This document shows, in pieces, positions 17,940 through 25,543 of a stretch of 64,000 nt of DNA. The notes beneath the pieces were generated by a model that worked only from the letters and a program-made list of their open reading frames with translations, searched no databases and was not told where the DNA came from. Positions within the stretch are counted from its first letter, which is position 1. Every line of letters begins with the position of its first letter. The stretch covers positions 4,650,001 to 4,714,000 of the forward strand of contig NZ_JANADP010000001.1 of NCBI RefSeq assembly GCF_024199945.1, given 5' to 3'. A program made the translations under genes and the position numbers. The stretch comes from Bradyrhizobium sp. CCGUVB4N. Lineage in GTDB: Bacteria; Pseudomonadota; Alphaproteobacteria; Rhizobiales; Xanthobacteraceae.

Positions 17940-18644
17940 TCACGCCGGCTGAACGCCGAGCCCACCGCGCTCGGCGGCCAGCCGGCGTTCTAGCCAGCGC
18001 GCTGCCGATGTCAGGGTGAAGCACAGCGTGAAATAGGTCAGCGCCAGCAAGCCATATACCTCGAACGGTTGGGTCATGAGCTGGTTGTTCACCTGGCTCG
18101 CCGCAAAGGTCACCTCGTTGGCGCTGATGACATAGCCGAGCGAGGTCTCCTTGATCGTGGAGACGAACTGGCTGACGAGGCTTGGCATCATGTTGTGCAG
18201 GACTTGCGGCAGGATGACCTTGAAGGTGGTCGGAAAGTAGCCGAGGCCAAGCGCCTTTGCCGCCTCAGCCTGGCCTTTCGGCAGGCCTTCAATCCCGGCC
18301 CGGATGATCTCCGACAGATAGCTCGCCTCGTAGACGACAAGCGCGAAGAGCAGCGTCTCGACGCCTCCGACCGTATGTCCGGTCAACAGCGGCAGCGCGA
18401 AATAGGTCCAGAAGATGAACATGATCAGCGGCAGGCCGCGCACGACGTAAACCACGGCGGTGGCCGGTCCGCGAAGCCAACGACGCGCACTGAGACGCGC
18501 CAGCGCGAGCGCAATTGCGACGGGAAAGCTGAGAGATAGACCAGCCATCGCGAGGAACAGCGTCATGGCGAGGCCACCGACGGGGCCGTGCGGATATTGC
18601 CCGATCAGAAATAGAAGCCAGTTGTCCTCGAGGATCTTCAGCAT
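17940..18644 (-). CDS. Polar amino acid ABC transporter permease
   Basis: This is an inner-membrane permease of the His/Glu/Gln/Arg/opine family (234 residues, about five helices). The EAA loop reads GIEGLPKGQAEAAKALGLGYFPTFKVILPQVL-like (EAAKALG is visible), the site where the ATPase docks. It overlaps the stop of the other permease gene by one base (TGATG), so the two are made in a fixed ratio and probably form a heterodimer. Confidence 0.93.
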   Translation of the reverse strand: MLKILEDNWLLFLIGQYPHGPVGGLAMTLFLAMAGLSLSFPVAIALALARLSARRWLRGPATAVVYVVRGLPLIMFIFWTYFALPLLTGHTVGGVETLLFALVVYEASYLSEIIRAGIEGLPKGQAEAAKALGLGYFPTTFKVILPQVLHNMMPSLVSQFVSTIKETSLGYVISANEVTFAASQVNNQLMTQPFEVYGLLALTYFTLCFTLTSAARWLERRLAAERGGLGVQPA

Positions 18645-19342
18645 CAGCGGATCTCGAGTTTCAGGCGCCGGTCGGCGAAGCTGCCGAGCGCCATGATGGC
18701 GAAGGAAATCGCAAGATAAAGGATGGTCGCCACCGCAAACGCTTCGAACGTCTTGAACGTGTAGCTGTCGACCTCACGCGTGCGATAGGTCAATTCGCCG
18801 ACGCCGATCGCCATGGCGAGGCTGGTGTTCTTGAACAGAAGCAGGGTCTGGTTGATCAGCGGCGGGATCACAATGCGCAGCGCCTGCGGCAGGATCACGT
18901 AGCTCATCGCCTGGAGGTAGTTGAACCCGATCGAGCGCGCCGCTTCGTACTGTGTCTTCGGGATCGAGCGAATACCGCTGCGCAAATCCTCAGTAATATA
19001 GGCAGCGCTGGCGAGGCCCAGCGCCACCATCGCGAGGAGAAACTCGCTGTGGTGGCTATTGACCCACATGCGGATGGCGCGAGGCAACAGTTGCGGGACG
19101 CCGAAATACCAGACCAGGATCTGAACCAGCAGCGGAACGTTGCGATGATATTCGACGTAACCAGCGACCAGCCATTCGAGCGGCTTGAACGGAAGCATGC
19201 GGACCAGCGTCAGGATGATCCCGATCGTCATTCCGAGCAGCCAGGCAGCCACGGTCAGCGCGATTGTCGTCGCCAGTCCCCAGATGAACCAGTCCAGATA
19301 TTGGCCGGTCAGGACCGCGGCCGGGTCGAAGACATAGCCCAT
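18644..19342 (-). CDS. Polar amino acid ABC transporter permease
   Basis: This is the second permease of the importer, with about five helices and an EAA loop containing QYEAARSIGFNYLQAMSYV. ATG 19342 gives 232 residues; a GTG at 19357 in the same frame would add five (MHDLT). A GGAG lies 14 bases before the ATG but abuts the GTG, so the ATG is slightly favoured. It follows the binding-protein gene by about 50 bases. Confidence 0.92.
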   Translation of the reverse strand: MGYVFDPAAVLTGQYLDWFIWGLATTIALTVAAWLLGMTIGIILTLVRMLPFKPLEWLVAGYVEYHRNVPLLVQILVWYFGVPQLLPRAIRMWVNSHHSEFLLAMVALGLASAAYITEDLRSGIRSIPKTQYEAARSIGFNYLQAMSYVILPQALRIVIPPLINQTLLLFKNTSLAMAIGVGELTYRTREVDSYTFKTFEAFAVATILYLAISFAIMALGSFADRRLKLEIR

Positions 19343-19391
19343 CGTTAAATCATGCACTCCCGATGTTCGGTTTCGCGCGGTGGCGAGGGGG

Positions 19392-20210
19392 TCAGCCCTT
19401 GATCTCCTCGATCTTGAAATCGAGCTTCATTCCATAGACGGTATCCGGGCCGAACCATTTTGCAAAAATCTTGCCGGCCTCACCGGACGCATCCAGCTCG
19501 GTCAGCACCTTGTTGACCTGGTCCTTGAAGGCGGCCTCACCCTTGCGGACGCCGAGTCCCCACGGTTCGACGAAGACCGACTTTTCGACGATCGACATCG
19601 GGGCGGATGCCTGCGCCTGTTTACGGAGCTTCACCAGGATCAACTCGGAAGCGCAAAAGCCGTCGACCTTTCCCTGAACGACCGCGAGGAAGGCCGAGGA
19701 TGAATCCTGAAAGGTCACGGTTTCTGCCGTCGGTATGACACGCCTGACGCCCTGTTCCGAAGACGATCCCTTGAGCGCGCTGACCCGCTTGCCCGATAAT
19801 TGCTCGAGGGTGGCGATGCCGGAATCGGCGGACACGAGAACCTTCTGCTCGCTGACGAAGTACGAATAGCTGTAGTCGATCTGTTGCGCGCGTTCCTTGG
19901 TCCAGCCGAGATTGGCGGCGAGGATGTCGACCCGCCCCTGCAACAGCTCGGGGATGCGGGCCTCGACGGCCATCGGCTTGAGCTCGAGCGCGACACCGAG
20001 CGAGTCTGCGACCTTGCGGCACATGTCGACGTCGTATCCAACGATCTCCCGCGTCTTCGGGTCCTGGAAGCTGAACGGCTCGGCCGTGCCGAGCGTCCCA
20101 CAGACCAGCTTGCCGCGGCTCTTGACGTCCGCGAGCTCGTCTGCCTTTGCCGCGCTGACAACGCCTGTGAGGATCAGGAGTCCGGCGGCGGCGACCTTTG
20201 ATAATCTCAT
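19392..20210 (-). CDS. ABC transporter periplasmic substrate-binding protein (SBP family 3)
   Basis: This is the binding protein of the importer: 272 residues with a signal peptide (about 1-23, cleaved near VSAAKA) followed by DVKSRGKLVCGTLG, the family 3 entry, and a SFQDPKTREIVGYDVDMCRKVA ligand-binding segment with the conserved G-Y/F-D-x-D. Family 3 proteins bind polar or charged amino acids. The start at ATG 20210 is preceded by GGAGAG; in-frame codons further upstream overlap the aminotransferase. The ligand cannot be read off, but the enzymes in the operon hint at a glutamate-like compound. Confidence 0.92.
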   Translation of the reverse strand: MRLSKVAAAGLLILTGVVSAAKADELADVKSRGKLVCGTLGTAEPFSFQDPKTREIVGYDVDMCRKVADSLGVALELKPMAVEARIPELLQGRVDILAANLGWTKERAQQIDYSYSYFVSEQKVLVSADSGIATLEQLSGKRVSALKGSSSEQGVRRVIPTAETVTFQDSSSAFLAVVQGKVDGFCASELILVKLRKQAQASAPMSIVEKSVFVEPWGLGVRKGEAAFKDQVNKVLTELDASGEAGKIFAKWFGPDTVYGMKLDFKIEEIKG

Positions 20211-20235
20211 GGCTCTCTCCTTCGTCCTTCGGCGG

Positions 20236-21453
20236 TTAGCGCAAGGCCGCACAGGTTCGCGCGAGCCGCGTGCAGGCTTCCTCGATCTTGGGCAACGAGG
20301 TCGCGATCGACATTCTCAGATAGGATGGCATGCCGTAGGCCGTTCCATCGATCACGGCGACGCCGGCAGCATCGAGAAAGTGCATCACGACATCCAGATC
20401 CGTCTTGAGGATCTTGCCCTCGGGCGTAGTCTTCGCGATCAGGCCGGCGCAAGACGGAAACACGTAAAAGGCGCCGTCGGGCGGGAGGCACGAGAGGCCG
20501 GGAATGTCGTTGAGCATGGCGACCGCACGATCGCGGCGACGGCGATACATCTCGCGAGCCTCCGCGACGAAGCCTTGATCGCCTTCCAGTGCGGCGGTCG
20601 CCGCTGCCTGGCTGATTGCCGACGTGCAGGACGTCGACTGCGACTGGATCGTGTTCATGGCCGAGATGAGCTCTGCGGGTCCCGCGCCGTAGCCGAGCCG
20701 GAAGCCCGTCATGGCATAGGTCTTGGAGACGCCGTTGACCAACAGAGTCCGCGTCCTCAGTCGAGGCTCGACGGCAACGATGCATGGCGTTGCCCCGCCA
20801 TCGAACCGGATGTGCTCGTAAATGTCGTCGGTCATGACCGCGACATGGGGGTGCCGCAGCAGCACCCCGGCGAGCGCGGCTATCTCGGCAGCGGAATAAA
20901 ATGCACCGGTGGGATTGCAGGGCGAGTTCAGAATGAGCCAGCGCGTCCGTGGCGTGATTGCTTTCTCGAGAGCCTCGGCCGACAGCTTGAAGCCTGCGTT
21001 CTCGCCGCAGCTCACGATCACCGGAGTGCCGTCGCAAGCCTCGACCATGTCGGGGTACGAGACCCAATAGGGGGCGGGGACAATCACTTCATCGCCGGCT
21101 CCGAGCGTGGCGGCGAGTGCGTTGTAGATGACCTGCTTGGCGCCGCCGCCAACGGAGATCTCGTTCATGGCATAGTGGACGCCGTTTTCGCGGGCGAGCT
21201 TTGCGATGATCGCCTTGCGTAGTGCCGGCGTTCCGTTGACCGGTGTGTAGCGCGTCTCTCCCGCTTCGAGCGCGGCTGTAGCTGCGTCACGGATATGCTT
21301 CGGCGTATCCAGATCAGGCTCGCCGGCGGTGAGATCGACGACGTCACGGCCCTCCGCGTGGAGCTGCCGGACCCGTTCCCGCGCGACCATGCTCGGTGAC
21401 GGCTTGATCCGTTGAACCCTCGGGGCGAGGGCGATGGCGCTAGTGCTGCTCAT
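20236..21453 (-). CDS. Class I/II PLP-dependent aminotransferase (aspartate aminotransferase-like)
   Basis: This is a cytosolic fold-type I aminotransferase of 405 residues, subgroup I-gamma like bacterial AspC/AatA. Motifs are the N-terminal TAGEPDLDTPKHI, NSPCNPTGA (cofactor/substrate Asn), the PLP Schiff-base Lys in NGVSKTYAMTGFRLGY and the carboxylate-binding Arg near the C-terminus (SYLRMSIATS). It lies between the RraA-like gene (ATGA overlap) and the importer genes, so its substrate is probably the imported amino acid, yielding a 2-oxo acid for the aldolase. Confidence 0.92.
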   Translation of the reverse strand: MSSTSAIALAPRVQRIKPSPSMVARERVRQLHAEGRDVVDLTAGEPDLDTPKHIRDAATAALEAGETRYTPVNGTPALRKAIIAKLARENGVHYAMNEISVGGGAKQVIYNALAATLGAGDEVIVPAPYWVSYPDMVEACDGTPVIVSCGENAGFKLSAEALEKAITPRTRWLILNSPCNPTGAFYSAAEIAALAGVLLRHPHVAVMTDDIYEHIRFDGGATPCIVAVEPRLRTRTLLVNGVSKTYAMTGFRLGYGAGPAELISAMNTIQSQSTSCTSAISQAAATAALEGDQGFVAEAREMYRRRRDRAVAMLNDIPGLSCLPPDGAFYVFPSCAGLIAKTTPEGKILKTDLDVVMHFLDAAGVAVIDGTAYGMPSYLRMSIATSLPKIEEACTRLARTCAALR

Positions 21454-22124
21454 GACGTTGCCCCTTGGGCAGGAGAGTTTCCGGTGCCTATGTAGGAATT
21501 GTCGAGACGGCCCTCGCGGATGGCGGCCAACGCGCCGGCTTCGCGCGCTTCCTGCTGTCTGACCCGGTCGAGCAGCTCCGGGGCAACGGATCGCTCGAAG
21601 GCCACGACACCATCCTCATCGCCGAGAATGACGTCGCCCGGCATCACCACCATGCCGTCGATCGAGACCGGCACGTTGATCTCTCCGGGGCCTGATTTGT
21701 ACGGACCGCGATGCGTGACACCGCGCGCGAAGCAGGGAAAGCCAGCCTCGGCGAACGCGGCGACATCGCGGATGGCGCCGTCGATGACGAAGCCGGCGAC
21801 TCCCATCGCCTTGGCGCGCGTCATCATGATCTCGCCGACCAGGGCCTGGTTGAGATCGCCACCACCATCGACCACGAGCACGTCGCCCGGCCGGAGCAGC
21901 TCATACGCCTTGTGCAGCATGAAATTGTCGCCGGCACGCGTCTTGACGGTGATCGCCGTGCCGATCAGGCGGGCGTTGCCATGGAACGGGCGGAGCGCGC
22001 GCGTGCCGTGCAGCCGGTTCATGTTGTCGGACACGATCGCGACCTGCTCCGCGGCAAAGTCGGCGATGATTGCAGGCGGGACCGAGGGCGGCGAGGGAAG
22101 CAGTCGATGGCCGGGCAGGAGCAT
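21450..22124 (-). CDS. RraA/HMG-aldolase family protein (4-hydroxy-4-methyl-2-oxoglutarate aldolase-like)
   Basis: The 224-residue protein belongs to the RraA/DlpA fold. It keeps the class II pyruvate-aldolase residues: GGGDLNQALVGE supplies the pyruvate-binding loop, and DGAIRD contains the Arg-Asp pair used for substrate and metal binding in HMG/CHA aldolase. Known members split 4-hydroxy-4-methyl-2-oxoglutarate or 4-carboxy-4-hydroxy-2-oxoadipate into pyruvate and pyruvate or oxaloacetate. As first gene of an operon with an aminotransferase and an amino-acid importer, an enzymatic role is more likely than RNase E regulation. It is transcribed divergently from the LysR gene. Confidence 0.85.
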   Translation of the reverse strand: MLLPGHRLLPSPPSVPPAIIADFAAEQVAIVSDNMNRLHGTRALRPFHGNARLIGTAITVKTRAGDNFMLHKAYELLRPGDVLVVDGGGDLNQALVGEIMMTRAKAMGVAGFVIDGAIRDVAAFAEAGFPCFARGVTHRGPYKSGPGEINVPVSIDGMVVMPGDVILGDEDGVVAFERSVAPELLDRVRQQEAREAGALAAIREGRLDNSYIGTGNSPAQGATS

Positions 22125-22184
22125 GGGGCAAAACCGATGGGCTGTGCGCTGGAGCGCAGATTTCGCGTGAAGCCTGCCCTGCGG

Positions 22185-22213
22185 TTGACTTGAAGAAAAG
22201 TGAATATTTTTCT
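22185..22213 (+). promoter_or_regulatory. Putative LysR operator in the divergent promoter region
   Basis: Between the RraA-like gene and the LysR gene lie TTGACT (22185-22190, a good -35 toward lysR) and, just after it, an AT-rich inverted repeat AGAAAA-N8-TTTTCT (22194-22213). LysR proteins usually bind an inverted repeat of about this span beside the divergent promoter they control. I could not find a convincing -10 at the right spacing. Confidence 0.45.
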
Positions 22214-22254
22214 ACGTATTGGATCACGTTTTTCGATTTATCGGGGGCGATGCC

Positions 22255-23193
22255 ATGGTGAGCCTGACACTGAAGCAGGTCGAAGCCTTCTACTGGATTG
22301 CCGAATTGGGCGGGGTGGTTGACGCCGCGGAGCGGCTGAACCTGGCGCAATCGACCATTTCCAAGCGCATCGCCGAGTTGGAAGCTGCGATCGGGAGCAC
22401 GCTGTTCGATCGCAACAGTCGAACGATCAGCTTGACGCGCAGCGGCGAAAATCTGATCGAGCTCGCGGCTGAGCTGTTGCAGCTCGAGGCGCGAATGCGC
22501 CAGGTCGCAGCAGGGCCGCTGGCTTTTAGCGGTGCCTTCCGGTTCGGTGTCACCGAGCTCGTGGCGCTGACTTGGCTCCCGAAACTGATCGTGGCCATGA
22601 AGGAGGCCTATCCGGCGGTCATTCCGGAGCCCGAAGTCGAATCCAGTGTCGTGCTTCTCGACAAGCTCGCCGATCGCCGCCTGGATCTTGTCATTGGTCT
22701 TGATCCGCCGGCCAGTGCCGACTTCAACGCGCTGCCGCTCGACAGCGTCACGTTGCAATGGATGTCGGCGCCTGGCGTCGGGCCGAAGGCCAACGAGGCC
22801 GCGCTCGAGGAGATCGCGCAATATCCGATCCTCACCCAGGGAGAAGGATCAGGCTTGCAGAAGCTCGTCCTGGATTGGCTGGGCGGGAGCGGCATCAAGC
22901 TCAATCGCGTCGTCAAGTGCAACAGTCTCAGCGTGCTCTCGGCGCTGGCGGTGGCCGGGCTCGGCATCACCTTTCTGACCGAGCAGTATTTCCGGCATGA
23001 GATCGAGATCGGTCTATTGCGTACGATCAGAACGTCGCCGCCCATCCCGCAGATCAGGTATTTTGCCGTGACGCGTACGGACATCGTCGATCCGTTGGCC
23101 GGGCAGATCGCACGGATTGCTCGTGAATGCTGTGATTTCTCGCTTCGAGGCCTATCGGCGCGGCGGGGGGCCGACAGACTCAGCCCGCGCTGA
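22255..23193 (+). CDS. LysR-family transcriptional regulator
   Basis: This is a DNA-binding regulator of 312 residues: a winged HTH at about 4-62 (FYWIAELGGVVDAAERLNLAQSTISKRIAELE) and a type 2 periplasmic-binding-like effector domain (about 88-295). ATG 22255 puts the HTH at the usual distance from the N-terminus; an in-frame TTG at 22219 is less likely. It is divergent from the RraA/aminotransferase/importer operon, the usual layout for a regulator of that operon, and it probably senses the transported compound or its 2-oxo acid. Confidence 0.92.
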   Translation: MVSLTLKQVEAFYWIAELGGVVDAAERLNLAQSTISKRIAELEAAIGSTLFDRNSRTISLTRSGENLIELAAELLQLEARMRQVAAGPLAFSGAFRFGVTELVALTWLPKLIVAMKEAYPAVIPEPEVESSVVLLDKLADRRLDLVIGLDPPASADFNALPLDSVTLQWMSAPGVGPKANEAALEEIAQYPILTQGEGSGLQKLVLDWLGGSGIKLNRVVKCNSLSVLSALAVAGLGITFLTEQYFRHEIEIGLLRTIRTSPPIPQIRYFAVTRTDIVDPLAGQIARIARECCDFSLRGLSARRGADRLSPR

Positions 23194-24544
23194 GCCGTAC
23201 GCCGGCGCGCAAAAACTTCTGCGGGTCGACGGCTTCGCCATCGATGCGGGTTTCGTAGTGCAGATGCGGCCCCGTTGAACGTCCCGTCGAGCCGACCAGG
23301 CCGATGACCTGGCCGATCTTCACGATCTCGCCGACCTTGACGTTGATCTCGGAGAGATGGCCGTAGCGGGTCGAGAGCCCGTTGCCGTGATCGACCTCGA
23401 CCATGCGGCCATAACCACCGGACCAGCCGGCCGAGACCACCTTGCCGTTGGCGGTGACGCGCGCGGGATCGCCGGTCGCGGCACGGAAATCGAGTCCGGT
23501 ATGCATCGCGGGCCGGCCGAGGAAGGGATCGCTGCGCACGCCGAAGCCGGAGGTGAATTCGACCTCGCCGACGACAGGCTTGCGATAGGGCACCTGCGCC
23601 AGCGTGCGGTTGAGCCGGTCCATCTCAGCGCGGGTGGTGCTGATGCGATAGAGCTGCTTCTCGAACGGGCCCGCATTGGCCGTGAGCTTGACCGGCACGA
23701 ACGGGCCGCCCATCGCGGCGCGCGGCACCGCCGCCTCGAGAGTGGCCATGTTCAGGCCGAGGTCGCTGACCACGCCGCGCAACCGCCGCATCCGCGAATC
23801 CATGCCTTCCTCGACGGCGCTGAGCGCCGCAACCTGGCGGCGCTCGACCTGATCGAGCGAGGTCGTCAGCCGGACCAGGACGTTGTCAAAGCCCTGGTTC
23901 TTGGCGAATTGATTGACCGGCGGGGCGATCGCGGCCGGCGCACGCGATTCGAGCCGCGCTTCGCGGTCGGGCGGCGCCACGAAGATCACGGTGTCGCTGA
24001 TCGGCGACGGCTTTGGCGTGCCTTGCGTCGTCTGGTTCGCGTCGCCACGCTGCGGCGTCGAACGGGGAATCGATCCGGTGACGTCAGGCATGGCCCCCAG
24101 CGCCGTCGCCCGGGACTCCAGCGCCGTCTGGCGCTTCATGATCTGGTCGAGCTTCTGGTCGAACTGCTCCTGGTCGAGCAATTGCCGGCTGGTGGTGCGG
24201 TCGACCTTGGCGCGCAACTCGGCGATGCGGTCCTCATAGGCGTATTGCATCTCGGCCTGGCGGGCGATCAGCCGGGTCAGAACGTCGTCGCGGAAAGCGA
24301 AATAGGTGGCGGTCGCCGCCGACCACAGGCCGAGCAGCACGACGGTGCCGACCACGATCCAAAACACGACAGGCCCGAGGCGAACCTGCTTGCCGTGATG
24401 CACGATGGTGTAGGCGTCATCGGCATCGGGCAGGGGAATCGCGGCGGCTGCCGCAGCAGCGGCAGGACGGCGATGGAAGGCACGTCCGTGGTCGTGGGGA
24501 TGATGCTGGGGGTACTGCGAGAATTGGGCAGAACTTTTCGACAT
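23180..24544 (-). CDS. M23-family metallopeptidase (LytM domain), membrane anchored
   Basis: This is a 454-residue inner-membrane protein with a cytosolic His/Ala-rich N-terminus, one transmembrane helix at about 58-81, a coiled-coil periplasmic region (about 95-145 and 225-320) and a LytM/M23 domain (about 325-440). The zinc residues are present: H348 and D352 (HTGLDFRA) and the HLH at about 427-429 (GPHLHYE), so it can be an active endopeptidase on peptidoglycan cross-bridges. The start is set at ATG 24544; a GTG two codons earlier exists. The 3' ends of this gene and lysR overlap by 14 bases, convergently. Confidence 0.92.
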   Translation of the reverse strand: MSKSSAQFSQYPQHHPHDHGRAFHRRPAAAAAAAAIPLPDADDAYTIVHHGKQVRLGPVVFWIVVGTVVLLGLWSAATATYFAFRDDVLTRLIARQAEMQYAYEDRIAELRAKVDRTTSRQLLDQEQFDQKLDQIMKRQTALESRATALGAMPDVTGSIPRSTPQRGDANQTTQGTPKPSPISDTVIFVAPPDREARLESRAPAAIAPPVNQFAKNQGFDNVLVRLTTSLDQVERRQVAALSAVEEGMDSRMRRLRGVVSDLGLNMATLEAAVPRAAMGGPFVPVKLTANAGPFEKQLYRISTTRAEMDRLNRTLAQVPYRKPVVGEVEFTSGFGVRSDPFLGRPAMHTGLDFRAATGDPARVTANGKVVSAGWSGGYGRMVEVDHGNGLSTRYGHLSEINVKVGEIVKIGQVIGLVGSTGRSTGPHLHYETRIDGEAVDPQKFLRAGVRLSAG

Positions 24545-24655
24545 CGGCACTCCCGCGCCGGTCGGAACGGTTCCTTACGGCCTAATTGCCGCAGCAATCT
24601 GGGCCGGTCATGGTTAATTTTCCGGAAACGGGAACGCTCGATTTTAACGGGCTGG

Positions 24656-25375
24656 TTAAAGACTTCTTGCCGCGAGCAGCACCTCGTCGGCATGGCCATC
24701 GACCCGCACGTTGCGCCAGATCTTGGCCACCTTGCCGTCGGATCCGATCAGCACCGTGGTGCGAAGAATCCCGAGGAAGCTCCTGCCATACATGGATTTT
24801 TCGCCCCAGGCGCCATACGCCTCCAGCATCTCGTGCTGTTCGTCCGAGATCAGGGGGACGCCGAGGCTGTGCTTGTCGCGGAACTTCTCCTGGGCCTTTA
24901 ACGGGTCGGCCGAAATACCCAGCACGGCAGTGCCGGCAGCCGCGAAGTCGTCCTTCAGTCGGGTGAAGTCGATCGCCTCGCGGGTGCAGCCCGGCGTGTC
25001 GGCGCGGGGGTAGAAGAACAGGACGAGCTTCTGGCCGGCATAGTCCTGGAGGGTCACGACGTTGCCGCCGTCGCGAGGGAGGCGGAAGGCGGGCGCCTTC
25101 TGGCCCTCGGCCAGAGACTTTGCCGACGACGGTTTTGCCGAAGCGGCGGACGCCGACGCGGAAGGCTTAGAGGCCTTTTCAGAAGATTTTAACCGTTTCG
25201 ATGCGGCCTTATGCGATGCTGCCTTGGCGGTTGCTTTGCCTGATTTGCTTGCCGATGCCGGCTGTGTTTTCGCGCCACTTGCTTGAGTCGATGCCCGTGT
25301 TTTCAGGGGCTTCTTTTTAGCGGTCGAACTGCCGGAGGGCGTTTTGGACGATTTCTTTCGGGATTTCTTGGACAT
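24656..25375 (-). CDS. bcp: Thioredoxin-dependent peroxiredoxin, BCP/PrxQ type, with long basic N-terminal tail
   Basis: This is a cytosolic peroxidase reducing H2O2 and organic hydroperoxides. The peroxiredoxin domain occupies about residues 88-239 with the active-site motif FYPRADTPGCT (peroxidatic Cys C130). Ahead of it is an unusual extension of about 87 residues made almost wholly of Lys, Ser, Ala and Thr (MSKKSRKKSSKTPSGSS onward), resembling a histone H1 tail; ordinary BCP is about 155 residues. ATG 25375 starts the tail; the longer antisense frame that runs to 27520 is a shadow of the AsmA-like gene. Function of the tail (nucleoid or envelope binding) is inference. Confidence 0.92.
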   Translation of the reverse strand: MSKKSRKKSSKTPSGSSTAKKKPLKTRASTQASGAKTQPASASKSGKATAKAASHKAASKRLKSSEKASKPSASASAASAKPSSAKSLAEGQKAPAFRLPRDGGNVVTLQDYAGQKLVLFFYPRADTPGCTREAIDFTRLKDDFAAAGTAVLGISADPLKAQEKFRDKHSLGVPLISDEQHEMLEAYGAWGEKSMYGRSFLGILRTTVLIGSDGKVAKIWRNVRVDGHADEVLLAARSL

Positions 25376-25543
25376 ACGCCTTCCTTTCGTCGCTTTCGGC
25401 GGGTCAACCAAAGCGGTATTGCAGCTCTCGTCCGGTGTGCCGGATTCGCGCCCTCGGCTGGGCAATTTTGGCGGCGACGGAGTATGGTTACAAGGAATTC
25501 CACGCACCACCCCACTGCTCGTTGAACGCGCTCCCGGGGCGAA

